Source: Tritrichomonas musculus (lineage: Eukaryota > Parabasalia > Tritrichomonadida > Tritrichomonadidae). From it: 64,000 bases of DNA. The position numbers and the translations under genes were made by a program. The stretch is from NCBI GenBank assembly GCA_039105265.1, contig JAPFFF010000011.1:3534001-3598000 (forward strand), read 5' to 3'. Of the stretch, positions 30,401-41,800 are shown piece after piece (within the stretch, counting starts at the first letter, position 1; the number at the start of each line of letters is the position of its first letter). The notes under the pieces were generated by a model. That model searched no databases. It was not told where the DNA came from and saw only the letters and a program-made list of their open reading frames with translations.

Positions 30401-32090
30401 TATTATTATTAATGTTATTATTCATATTGCCAATGAAACCAACGTTGTTAAAACCATTATTGAAACCAAAGTTGTTGAAACCATTATTAAAACCAAAATT
30501 ATTAAAACCAAAATTATTAAAACCATTATTAAAGCCGTTGTTAAATCCATTATTAAAATTGTTGTTAAAATTATTATTGCCTAAATTGCTTTGTGCTGTA
30601 AAAGATTTTGGATTGAATGCAAAATTTTGCAAGTTGAAAAGGAATAAGCTTGTTATTTTTGAACAATGAGGAATATTATAGTCCAACGAATAATTGAAGT
30701 TTTTCAAAACAAGGTATAATTCTTGATCTCGAAGGTTTGAGATTGAAAGATTAATTAAAATAGGCTGAATTGATTTTGAAATAAATTGAATTGTATCAAT
30801 AATGTCAGTGTTGTCAAGATCAACATTTTCTAAAGAATCACCTAATTCTATCTGATCTTCATCACCTTTACTTTTATTTTCATCGCTAACATATCTAGAC
30901 AAGAAATTATTATATTCTTCATTATTATTATTAAAAATGAAACGATAAACTCCTTTATACAAGGCACAAATAAGAATTAAAATGATTTCAGGCTTATCTC
31001 TGAAAACAAAAAGAATTTTTGACAAATCAAAAATATTTTCTGTTTGATTTATTTGCGAAGATTGGGTGAACTGTGAAGATGATGAAGGATCAAATTGAAC
31101 ATCAGGAGGACATTGGATAAATTCGATTATAAATTTAAATCCTTCCTTTTTATTACAAATAATAATTAAAATGCTAATAAGTTTAATGAAAAACTTCTTT
31201 TCTTCATCATATTTAAATGCTTTTTGCGAATTACTGGTAACAGAAGGATTGAATAAGGGAAGGCTTAATCTCATTAATAATTTAAATATTGATTCAACAT
31301 ATTCATATTTAAGAAAATCTGTACTTTCATCTTGGCTTTCAGTATTTGAATCTTGTGAATTATTTGTATTGTTGCCACCAGATTTAATTAAATTTTTAAG
31401 AATGTTAATTTGGACTAAAGCTAGTTCATTTGCAATGCCATTTTTCCGAATCTGCTCAAAGTAAGTAACTGTTAAATCTAATAATTTATTAAGATATTGA
31501 CCAGAAGATGAATCAACAGTACAATTTTTAACCATTTTCTTGATTATATTAAATATTTTATTTTGATTTCCTTTTTCGCACTTTTCAAACATATCAAAAA
31601 AAATATCAATAGGGAGTTTTTGATAAATTTCATTTGAACGATATTCAGCAATTTCCTGAATAATATCAAGAAATATTTCGATTATCAATTGAATAACATT
31701 TGGATTTAAATACTTTTTAGCAACATCTAAAAAATTGATATTGTCATCATCTTGATTTAAGTCAATGGTTAAATTTCTTATGATATCTGGAAAATGTCTA
31801 CAAAATTCTTGAATGCTTTGAATGCATAGATAAGAAATTTCAAAATTATAAATTACATTATCATCATATTCCTTAATACATAAATCTAATGTTTTGATTA
31901 GTAAATATAGCACCTTTTGCTGTTCGCTATCTTTTAAATCTCCCTGGATATCACCAACCCAAAGAATGTTTAATTGATTAATTGCTGCATTTAATTCATC
32001 CAAATTATCATCAGTTGATAAATCTGTTTTGTTTCGAATTTGGTCTGATATTGTATTAATTATAGTTGAAAATTGCTCATTCTCTGCCAT
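27417..32090 (-). CDS. HECT E3 ubiquitin ligase, UFD4/TRIP12-like
   Basis: The protein has 1557 residues. The N-terminal 900 are helical and ARM-like, interrupted near residues 500-555 by Phe-Asn-Asn-Gly repeats. An acidic Glu run lies at about 943-973. The HECT domain spans about 1095-1557. Its N-lobe reads FKGEKGIGKGPTHEFYT, the GxGxGPTxEFYT signature of the UFD4/TRIP12 group, and its C-lobe has LPSVSTCINKLRLPSY with the catalytic Cys at 1525 (codon 27516-27518). HECT ligases accept ubiquitin on this Cys and pass it to a bound substrate. An Asp/Asn/Glu-rich insert of about 75 residues splits the N-lobe (about 1193-1267), which is unusual. The gene is divergent from the BEACH gene, with 773 bases between the two starts. 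The start is the first ATG; the stop is TAA. Confidence 0.93.
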   Translation of the reverse strand: MAENEQFSTIINTISDQIRNKTDLSTDDNLDELNAAINQLNILWVGDIQGDLKDSEQQKVLYLLIKTLDLCIKEYDDNVIYNFEISYLCIQSIQEFCRHFPDIIRNLTIDLNQDDDNINFLDVAKKYLNPNVIQLIIEIFLDIIQEIAEYRSNEIYQKLPIDIFFDMFEKCEKGNQNKIFNIIKKMVKNCTVDSSSGQYLNKLLDLTVTYFEQIRKNGIANELALVQINILKNLIKSGGNNTNNSQDSNTESQDESTDFLKYEYVESIFKLLMRLSLPLFNPSVTSNSQKAFKYDEEKKFFIKLISILIIICNKKEGFKFIIEFIQCPPDVQFDPSSSSQFTQSSQINQTENIFDLSKILFVFRDKPEIILILICALYKGVYRFIFNNNNEEYNNFLSRYVSDENKSKGDEDQIELGDSLENVDLDNTDIIDTIQFISKSIQPILINLSISNLRDQELYLVLKNFNYSLDYNIPHCSKITSLFLFNLQNFAFNPKSFTAQSNLGNNNFNNNFNNGFNNGFNNGFNNFGFNNFGFNNGFNNFGFNNGFNNVGFIGNMNNNINNNNNQMVTRKNASNKKNAYTYTNTVGNMRNKMLVTQILLHFKDYIPIIDSFFIDVLQPTKEERKDALFKKYFDKFEKYVNDYSSLHKEQTKYTKAKMEKIKLDQLIDMIQEGHITKVQFLKQGFVEHCIKLVESITKEDQNALKSKIKILIDYCFSLIKIIPLNSVNFNTMNDIRVIRSELYTNSINYQYNQYFFHLIYFQPLSMIEGLINLKEENLNLENLINYSLTKPDIMKLVKANINNLSWPSQFAVFYRALDHPSYRKEAVIVNGRVYSRMDSQYRVMAELRLMNVMNIMCSSVREDKANKSDDSRGFSILTIPEMQVKNIEEYSNLLTLLTKLHEIFVSDKIYKSYYKRQTEMSKNNYIDDYKFQQIADDNDEINYNNDRQDYDEEEQSEEEEEEEEAKKNKEEDDEKTIDEPVVADNVEIDLKDVHIKNIQPEEEDENDDTNIELASSFIDKDFCVLIKYLTLPSEVIALKSASLGTILNYPFLFPFNIRFTAMKLLISQPQNSISLCEREFLNRSQDNDDDEVFQYDEQVIHLIVDRPSKDGNTDEFFEQGCEIMRRFAPNPEMFDVEFKGEKGIGKGPTHEFYTFMARAFCEAKRKLFRNNSTGMEQEALAELEIESQHQNDSVNIENEIDLDNDGSQNEDDQNDEKDFENDFENGENIDVNGDTINEDGENKDENGENNDNSVEKNVSKNNNNNVNIQYCMDKFGMFPSYDADPSLYEVLGIFCAKAIFMECIVDIYFNPAFFKLCRNKKIKLSDVDPNLALSLKQKRDFIENSYFEYVDRVLVKDGQNILVTEENVDKFIYLIEELNIGSGIKKCVDSFMKGFCQILPFNALDMFSEDEISLLLCGSKSVEITDEDFSHNIAYECGYQTNSRAIVMFKDMILNDMNDNDRQRLIQFITGFNRLPIGGISALKPKLTISRYLPSDVHFSKEMTKEERSEMQQKIDMMLPSVSTCINKLRLPSYSNKKIMLQKLNYCMSECGGFQLI

Positions 32091-32863
32091 TCAACTATAT
32101 TTGATTTTGGTTTTGAATGCTTTTTTGGCCGGGAAAATCTCAAAGTGATTTTTACTCAGAAGATGTAATTTCTATTAAACTTGCCATAACCATCTTCTTA
32201 TATAACATAATCTAACTTGCTTTACATTTTTATATATTCTTTGTTTTTTAGATTTGAATGAGAAAGGAAGTAAACATTCTAGTTGTCAAGTATTACTTTG
32301 CATATTATTAACAATTGTTCAACCTTGTGATAATATTATTAACATCAATGCGTTTTTGAAGTTTTATAAAGCGTTTTAACTCATCTTATTAAATCTAAGT
32401 CTTAATATCGATTTAAAAAAATGTATTTTATATATTAAATTAAATTATTTAAACATGATGTTATTAGGAATATTGTTTTAAATAAAGAAATCTATATATA
32501 AGTGATTAATAATAATGATAAAATGCTGATATTAATGATATTAAAAAACAAAGAAAAACATTAACAAATATGATATAATTTAAAGTTTGTATAGGCTAAT
32601 TCCTCTTTTTTATTGGGTATTATCAAATGACATATTATATATAAATTATGTGATTTTGTTGATAAAAATGTTATCTTCAAAAATATTTGTAGGAAAATAT
32701 GAATGAATAGATATAAAATTTCAAAATGCGTTCCATGATCATAAAAATAGAATATAAAATTTTCAAATATAGTTGTTTTTGCTCACAATTTTTGAATAAA
32801 AAATATTTTTTTCCGCAATCAATTCATTCAATTATTTGAATTACTTATCAATTCGTTTTATCA
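32091..32863. promoter_or_regulatory. Divergent promoter region between the HECT and BEACH genes
   Basis: These 773 bases separate two divergently read genes and must hold both promoters. Several TCATT-type initiator candidates occur near the BEACH start (for example around 32823), but no single one stands out. No frame or RNA gene is visible. Confidence 0.4.
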
Positions 32864-35800
32864 ATGACTCGTCTTTTTCTTGAAGCAATTTCCCAAATAA
32901 TTCAAATCTTCTCAGGGTCCAACAGCAATAATTGTATTGGGCAAGTTCAAAATTCTTATCTTCAAGAAATTATTTCTTCATGTTCAAATATTCAACAACT
33001 TCCTTTTTTACAATCTAAAGAAATCCAGCAATTTCAATCATCAATAACTACAATCCCAGTACCAAGTATAACATCATGTAATGAGAATCGTACATTTCTT
33101 TATTTTTCAAACTTTACTCCCCAAATATCTGACGTTATCCTGCCTTTTCTTGATATTTTTAAATCAAAAATACCCCTATTTGATAGAAAAATAAATCAAG
33201 AAGTTCAATTTATTTATATGAAATTAAAATCTGTTTCAGAAATTAATCCAAAAAAATTATTATCTACAGGAACTAAGGAGAATTTAAGTAATTTCTCTCT
33301 TACGAATATTTTATCATCATCGCAACCAGAATCAGAAACAATTGCAAGAATTGCACTCACATCTTTTTTATCATTTATTCATTCAATATATAAAGACAAA
33401 ACTAAAAATCAAAAACAACCAAATCCAAATTTAAACGAAGAAAATAACGACGAGAAAAACACGAATTCATATTTTTTTGATATTTCAGTATATTCTGTTT
33501 TATTTAATTTAATAATTTTATCCATTCAATTAAAACCGTCAAAAAGTCAAATAATGGATTCATTAAAACTAGCAATGATGATTCTTTTAGAAATATTTAT
33601 CAGTGAATCATTCAAGCAATATAATATACTTTATCCACCACCCAAGAAAGTTTTGCAGCGAATCTCCACCACTCCAATAATTGATGAGAATATGGCCACA
33701 ATTTCCAAAGAAGAGTCCGAAAACGGAAGTAACAAAGAAAAAGACGAATTCAACAACACAGAAAATACAGAAAGCATAGAAAAAGTTGAAAATACAGAAA
33801 ACATAGAAAAAGTTGAAAATACAGAAAACATAGAAAAAGTTGAAAATACAGAAAGCATAGAAAAAGTTGAAAATACAGAAAACATAGAAAAGGTTGAAAA
33901 TACAGAAAACATAGAAAAAGTTGAAAATACAGAAAAAATCAACTCTATTGAAAAAGTTAAAAAAGTGACATTTGACAAAGACGAATTTTGTTCAATTTTG
34001 AATAACATTCTTACATGTCTGACAACCAATCTTTCTCTGTTTTTCCCCGGCTTTGACAGACTTTTAGTCGGCATTGAAAAGCACGTCAGTTCAGATCATC
34101 GCTCGGAGCTTCATTTTTTTGACAAGCAGCTTATCAAGTTCATCACTCGACTAGCATCCAACAGCCGTCCATCCACTTTTTCAGTAGAAACCGCCCGAAG
34201 TCTAATTTTGTTAGCGTCTGGCCAATTACTGAAATTTGACAAAGATTCTCTTGACTATTTCATCGCGTTATCGAAGCACAACGATGACTCATCGAACACC
34301 CAAATTGTTCTGATGCTTGTCAATTCATTGACGATTGAGCTGCCCAAAGAGAGGATCACTGATGCCGACAACGAGATCATTAAATTGACTACCAAATTGA
34401 ATAAAGACAAAGTTCAAAAGTTTAATGAAAACGATGAAATTTCATTGTTTCCCAATCATGAATATTTGAATGATTGCTTCTTCCAACCTGACACGAAGTA
34501 TGTCATTGATCTCATTGTTGACAAGTACTTGTACTCCCATGATGAGGACTTTACATCGTTTAAGCCTTACATTCAAGAAGGCTACTCAAAACTTGTCTCC
34601 AAAAGAGTCTACAAAATCATCACAATTCTCTCTGAATCGTTCAGAAGAAGCAACGTGATGTTGGACAAGCTTTACACAACTTTCGGTAAAGCTATTTCTA
34701 ATTCAAGTAGTTTGTTTGATTCTCTTTGCTTATTCGTTGTTTTTTACCTCGAATCAAAGTCAAAATGGCACTTTGAACCTTCAACAAATCCTGCTTCATT
34801 CCTCATTTTGCAACATCTCTTTAGTCGCACAATTCTCACAAAAAGAGCGACAATTGTGCAAAGACTGCAAATGTATGCAATTGGCATTTTAATTGATAAA
34901 AGTGAATCTGATCTTCTTCAAATTCTACAAAACATTTCAACATCATTTACAAATGATGAAAATGATAAGAATTTGAATTTGCCAACTTCGCCTCTTTTCG
35001 TGCTTCAAATTTTGGAAGGTTTGATTGTAAATTATAGAAAATTGGTGATTTTGCTGACTAATAGTTCTGACGCCGTTTTGGAGCCTTTGTCTAATATCAT
35101 GGATGAGATGAGAAAGATTAGCTACAATGAGAATTACATCAGCGATTTCAACGTCACGTATGAAGACATTGAACCTGAGCCATTTGACAAGAAAAAGGAG
35201 CCACATTTCACGAGAGACATTGACAGAGTTCGTTACACATTTCTCATTTTAGTTAGCTTGATTTTTGAGAATAATGAAGCAAAGAAGATTTTGATCGATA
35301 ATCTTTCATTCACAAAGACTTTCATTGATTTTGTTTTTGAAGGGAAAAATGTTAAAGAATACATTCTTTCACAACTTGAGTCTGCTTTAGTTACGTCTAA
35401 ATGTGACCCGTCAATTGCCTTTATACCAAATATCACTAAAATCTTTGATTTTATCTGCAAAGACGAAGATTTCAGTGATATTAATAAAGCATTTTATATC
35501 AGCAAAGATATCTTGTCGATGGTTAATCAGACGTTATTAAATCGACGCGATCTTTGCAAAAATTTCATTGAATTTTCACCAAAAATTTTTCAACTGATTT
35601 TTTGTATTCAAAAAGTGGACAATAACGATGAATCGAGTATTGTATTATTTAGAGAATTGATTGAATTCTTGTCGAGGATCTCTGTTTATTTAAATATAAC
35701 AGACCAAGACAAAGAAATCATTAAAAATACAATTCAATCGATATGGCCAAATAATTCGCCTCCAAATTGGCTTTATTATTTACTGGTTAAGTTGATGGTT

Positions 35801-38800
35801 CCTGATGAGAAATTAATAAGACAGCCTGTTTTACTTCATTTAATCTTTGCTATTTTTAATAATGATGAATACTTGAAGTTCCTTTGTGATCTGCTTGAGA
35901 AAAACACATTCAATGTTGAGAAGGTTTGTTCGGTTTCTTTTGATCAAACAATTTTTAAATCCTTAATTTCTGACCATTCAAATTTTGAGAAGCAGACGTT
36001 GATTCAGAAATTGTTTACTAATATTTCATTGATACAAATATCACCTAACGTTGTCTATCAGTATCTTCGTCTTCTGTCGCCAACTGACTCTTTTCATCTG
36101 AATGAGAACATGCCGATGTATTTGAATTATTTGAATGAATTGTTCGTTTTGTCATTGGAGACACAACATGAGTCTTGGCCTTTAAATCCAGGCCATTCAC
36201 AAAAACCTGCCACTTTCAATCTGAGCTCCAATTCAAACCTAAAAAATATGTCACCAAAAAGAACGGTTAATTGTTTTGGTGACGGTTTTTTCACCTTTGT
36301 TTTTTGGCTGAAAGTTGAAGAAATGTCACCAACTTATTTTCCTTTAATTTTCAGTGCCAAAGATGAACGAGGGAATGTTTATGAAGTGTTCATAAAAGGT
36401 CGAAAGATATGCATTAATTATGACCGTATTCGAAATCGTTCATCGTTGTCATTCAATTTTGTATTCAATAAAGATGAGTGGTATTTCATATCACTTTCAT
36501 TCAGCAAGCAACAAGAGAATGAAAGTGACGCAAATTTTGTTGTTGCTTCAATGAACATTAATGATAATAAAGATTGTAGATATGAGTTGAAATTCCCTTT
36601 ATCTCAGATGGTAACTGGTAATACGACCTTTGTTTTCGGTGGCGTTCTTCATGAATATTCAATATCATCAAATAACCCTTGTTTATTAGGCCCTTTTGCT
36701 TTGTTTAACATGCTTCTTCGACATGACAAGCTTCAATCTTTATACAAGCAAGAACAAAGATTCTTCTGTCGTGAAGTTAAAGATCAATCACGTCTTCACG
36801 TCTATCAACCTTATGCAATTGGACCTCTTCAAAATCAAAAAAATTTTGCTTCAACTTTAGTTTTGAATGTAAAAATGGAAGTTTTTATTCCACTTTTTCT
36901 ATTGATTCCAATGAAGTTTGAAAATGGAACATCTTTTGATAATTATGTTGTGATTCTTATCGATATAATTAAGCATGGTTTGAATTTCGGTTCAATTGTT
37001 GAAGAAAGTTTTTATCATTCAAACGGCTTCGGTATAATTAGCTTTATTTTGTCACAAAACAAATATCATGAATATTGTGATTATCATCTTTATTGTCAAT
37101 TTTATTCATTGTTTTTGAATTTAATGACTGACAAATTAAAGACTGAAATGATTAAGAATATTTTATTGAATTTCGATCTTTGGTCACGTATTGAAAAAGC
37201 TGATGAAATTGTTCAAATTTTTGACAATTGGTTGAATGCACTTTTTCCACATAATCTTCAAATCATATCGAAGATTTATTCCTTCTCATCGCTTCTTAAT
37301 ATGATTGTCTTTAACTTTTGCCATAAAGAAGATGAGCATTTGATTAAATTTCAATACGAATTACCTCAACTTTCGAAGTCATTTTTAATGTCATTTTCAT
37401 CGAATGAAAATAGGAAGACAAACTTGAATTTAACTGAAATTCAAAGACAAACTATAAATGACATTTTATTTCAAATTCTTTTGTTCTATTCTGTCTCTAA
37501 ATTCACATTTGATGATTACGTTTTACTTGTCTCTTATTTGAGCAATTCAAACTCATACGATTTGATTACGAACATTAAAAAGTTGTTATTACAAATGATC
37601 ATTTTGAAACCTTCTCCTCTTGAATCGGTTTTTGAGAATCATTCTGCTTTAACAATTCTTCATCAAATCTTTAAAACTGACAAAATTTCAATCGAAGCAA
37701 TTGAAGCGACAATTGAAATCATCGTCTTTCTTCATAAGGCTTCAATGATTAATGGCAATCAATTCATTCCTCTTGTTATTTCGAATTCTTCTTCTTATTC
37801 GTCGAATATTCAATCGTCAATCACGAACATCTTCTCAAGATTTTCGTTCTCTTCACTTCGGACGGTTAATTTTCAAGAGTTTTCTTTGATTGACCATTTA
37901 TACACAATTTCACAACAAATTCCAAAAGAAATTTTTTGCCAAAGGGACTTTTTTAACCGTTTGTTAAATTTGACAGAGAAGGCATCACATGAAATCTTCC
38001 CTTTTGCTTGCTGGTCATGTTTTTGCATATTCAATACGCAGAAAGAAGATAAGAAAGAATTGTTGTTCTCACTTTTTGACAACCTCGAGCCTTCCCACGA
38101 ATATGTAACACCGCATTGGAGTCTGATTCCAATTTTGCTTGTTATTAAAGTGAATGATAAAAACTTTGCCAACAAAATGATCAACTTTTTAATTGACTGC
38201 TGCAAAGGTGACGAGTGGTTTGGAATCTATTTCACAATCTCTATTTTGTGCAGTGTTTTCAAAGTGAATCCGATGAAATTTCAAAGAATTTTCTTATTGA
38301 AAATTTTGAATGAGGCAATTCTTAAAAAGTCGACATTGAATGAAATTTTAATTCAAATTTGTACTTCTTACATTTTCTATAGAAATATTGAATTTGACAA
38401 CATTGGCAAATTTTTCAATGACTCACCATTTAGACCGACCAAACAAGCTCTCAAAAATTCAAATGAGAATAAAATGTGGGATTTCAATTCATTGACAACA
38501 ATTTGCTCTTTCATTTCTTCAATTTCGAATGTTGATTTGACTTCTTTAAAAACCGTTTCTTATTTCGGTTTACGGTTTCATAAAATGTCAGGAAAATGGA
38601 TTGATCGTGACATTTCGTTACTTCTTCTTAAATACACAAACGACCATTTAAATAACGAGTCGATTTATTGTTTGCGGCTTCTTTTAATCTATTACATTTT
38701 GCATCAGAACGATGACACGAAGAATCAATCATTGGTCACAGAACTAGAAAGGCCAAATTTCACAAATTCAAATAACGATAATAACGGTTTTTCATTCAAT

Positions 38801-41800
38801 AATTTCATGAACATGAATGAGAACTCGCATGTGAAAAAGCCTGACATTTTACAAATCTTAATTGACTTGGTCTGTTTCCAAATTGAGAAGATCGGTTTGT
38901 CTGAAATTTGTCCGTTATTTAAAAATCATTCTGAAAATTTCAGAGTCAACGGAAATCAGTTCTTCTCAATTGTATCGTTCTTGTTCGACGATAGAGAAAT
39001 GTATTACTACTTCTTCACCAACAACTTCGTCTTCTCTAAGAGAATCCAGGACATCCTTTCTGAGATATTGAAATTGGCAAACAATAAAGAAAATTTGCCA
39101 CTTTTCTTCTGCCAGCTGGAAGCCCAGCAACAATGCCAGTTGAGGCAATTCTTGGACTTTTCTTGTTTCGACAAATTTGACACTTTGAGAGTTTTCGAGT
39201 TCTCGCAAATGGAGACAATTGTGAAGAAGATAAATGACACATACAAGTGCAAGCACCTGTTTAAGGACTTGTTCGAGTCGATAACAACGAGTAACGCGCC
39301 TTTGTACTCGTTGAATAGATTCAAAAAGAACGGAAGAGCATGGCACATGAAGAGAGACAAGACACTCGTGGCTCAGCTGATTCCGCTCAGAATGAAAACG
39401 TGCTGGATGTACGATAGCCACGCTGACGCACTGCAGACAAGCGCTGCAATGGTGAAGGCAAGGACAAGCAAGTCGCAGCCAGCTCAAAATAATGAAGCAA
39501 GAACAGAAAGGCAAACACAACAACAAGCAGGAAATCCGCAAAAAGAAAGCGTTGCTAATGTACAAACAGCCAATTCAACAGACATCACTCCTATGCCAAT
39601 AAATACACAAGAAGCAAGCACTAAAGAGCTAACTACTAATGCGAAAACAAACAATTTTGTTGAAACAAACTCTTCACTACAAAAGGCACAAGAAACAAGC
39701 GCTGATAATGTTTTTCCAACTGAAAATGCACATGAAGCAAGCACCAAAGAACTAACTTCTAGTGAGCCAGCAACCAATTCAACTGAAGCCAACTCTTTAC
39801 CTGCAAAAGCACAGGAAACGAGCGCTGCTAGTGTTCCTGCAAACGAAAATGCGCAAGGAGCAAGCGCTAGTGCTAGTGATTCAGCAACCAATTCAACTGA
39901 AGCCAACTCTTTACCTGCAAAAGCACAGGAAACGAGAGTTGCTAGTGTTCCTGCAAATGAAAATGCACAGGAAGCAAGCACTAATGAACTAACTTCTAGT
40001 GAGCCAGCAACCAATTCAACTGAAGCCAACTCTTTACCTGCAAAAGCACAGGAAACGAGAGTTGCTAGTGTTCCTGCAAACGAAAATGCACAGGAAGCAA
40101 GCACCAAAGAACTAACTTCTAGTGAGCCAGCAACCAATTCAACTGAAGCCAACTCTTTATCTGCGAAAGCACAGGAAACGAGCGCTGCTAGTGTTCCTGC
40201 AAACGAAAACGCGCAAGGAGCAAGCGCTAGTGCTAGTGATTCAGCAGATCAAAATGCAGACTCTAAAGAAGCCAACAATGAAGGGCATGCCACCGATGGC
40301 TCATTAAGCACTTCGTCAGCCGCATCGAAGCATTTCAGCAAGGTTCCTTCCTTGTCAATGCAGGACTCATCGCAGCCAGTGCCAGGCGCGCCTTCAAAAG
40401 GCAGCAGCACGCGTGTCCGCCGCATCTCCACGATGATGAAGAAGCGCCTGATGCTCAGCGCATCGAGCTGCTTTGTGAACATCTACTCCGACTGTGTCAA
40501 GAAGAACTGCGAGCTTGTTTCGATTGACAAGACAGAGGACGCCTTCCTCAGCCTTTCACCGAGCGAGCTCAAGATTCTCAAGCTGAAGAATTTCAAGCTC
40601 GTCCACGTCTACTTTTCAGAGGTAAAACGGGTGACTCGGACCACATATCTTCACAAACCGATTTCATTGCAAATCATCACCAGGAACGGCACCGAGTTCT
40701 TCGTCAACTTCGACACCAGAGAGACACGCGAAGCCCTCTACAACTTCATCTTCTTGAGGGCCAACACGAAGTACTTCTCGTTCGTCGACCAGGTCGAGAA
40801 AAGCACTCAACTATGGCTCGACGGAAGCATGACGAACTTTGAGTATCTTCTTGTCATCAACATGGCTGGTGGCAGGTCATTTCAGAACTCATCACAGTAT
40901 CCGATTTTCCCTTTCATCTTCAACAATTATAATAGGGAGATCTCAAAAAGTTCGTCGATTTTGAACTTTTTGAGAGACCCTCAAATTTATCGAAATTTGG
41001 CAAAGCCGTCCGGCTGTCTTGACAACGCCAAATTCGAGGTTTTGAAGAAGAATCAGAGCATCTTAAAGAAAATAGAATCTAATAATCATTTCCTCTTTGC
41101 TACAGGTGCTTCTAATCCACAGATACTCTACGGAGAAATGGCGAGAATTGAGCCTTTTTTGAGCCTTTACATTACTTTGCATGGCGGCCAAATAAGTCCT
41201 GAAAATAAAAGTAGTTTATTGACTTCAATTCCTTCTCTATATGAGAATGTATTACATGACATGACCGACTTTAGAGAGCTTTCGCCTGAATTTTTCTCAA
41301 TTTCACCTGAATTTCTCGAAAAACCGTCAAATGACATTGAAAAAGTTCTCAATTTTGGCAACGTTTTTTTGCCGCCTTGGTTCTCGTCATTCGATGAAAG
41401 CGAGTCGAACATGCCAGCCGAGTTCCTCTATTTGCACCGAAAGGCACTCGAGTCTAACTGCGTCCGAGCAAGCCTGAATTACTGGATTGACCTTCTTTTC
41501 GGAATAAATCAAAGAAGCGAAAATAACGTATATGAAAACTCACTTTATGAAGACTCGTGGAAGGCAAGAAAGGTCGACGTAGAGGCTTCTTTGCAAAGTA
41601 AGAAAAAAAATCAAAAGAGAAAAAATCAAGAAGTGAACGTTAAAGCCGTTAATTGTCAAAATGATGAATTTACTTATAATAAAGAATTAGAGGCATCTAA
41701 AAGAGTTTTAGGACAGGTCCCGTTAAAAGTGTTCAATAAGCCGCATCCTCAATGTACAATTATTTTGTCAGCACCAAGGAAAACAATAAGGGCATCTACT

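Noticed and set aside
39484-40152. 222-residue minus-strand frame over the BEACH linker
   Set aside because: It is a mirror of the repeat-rich coding strand and has no independent support.
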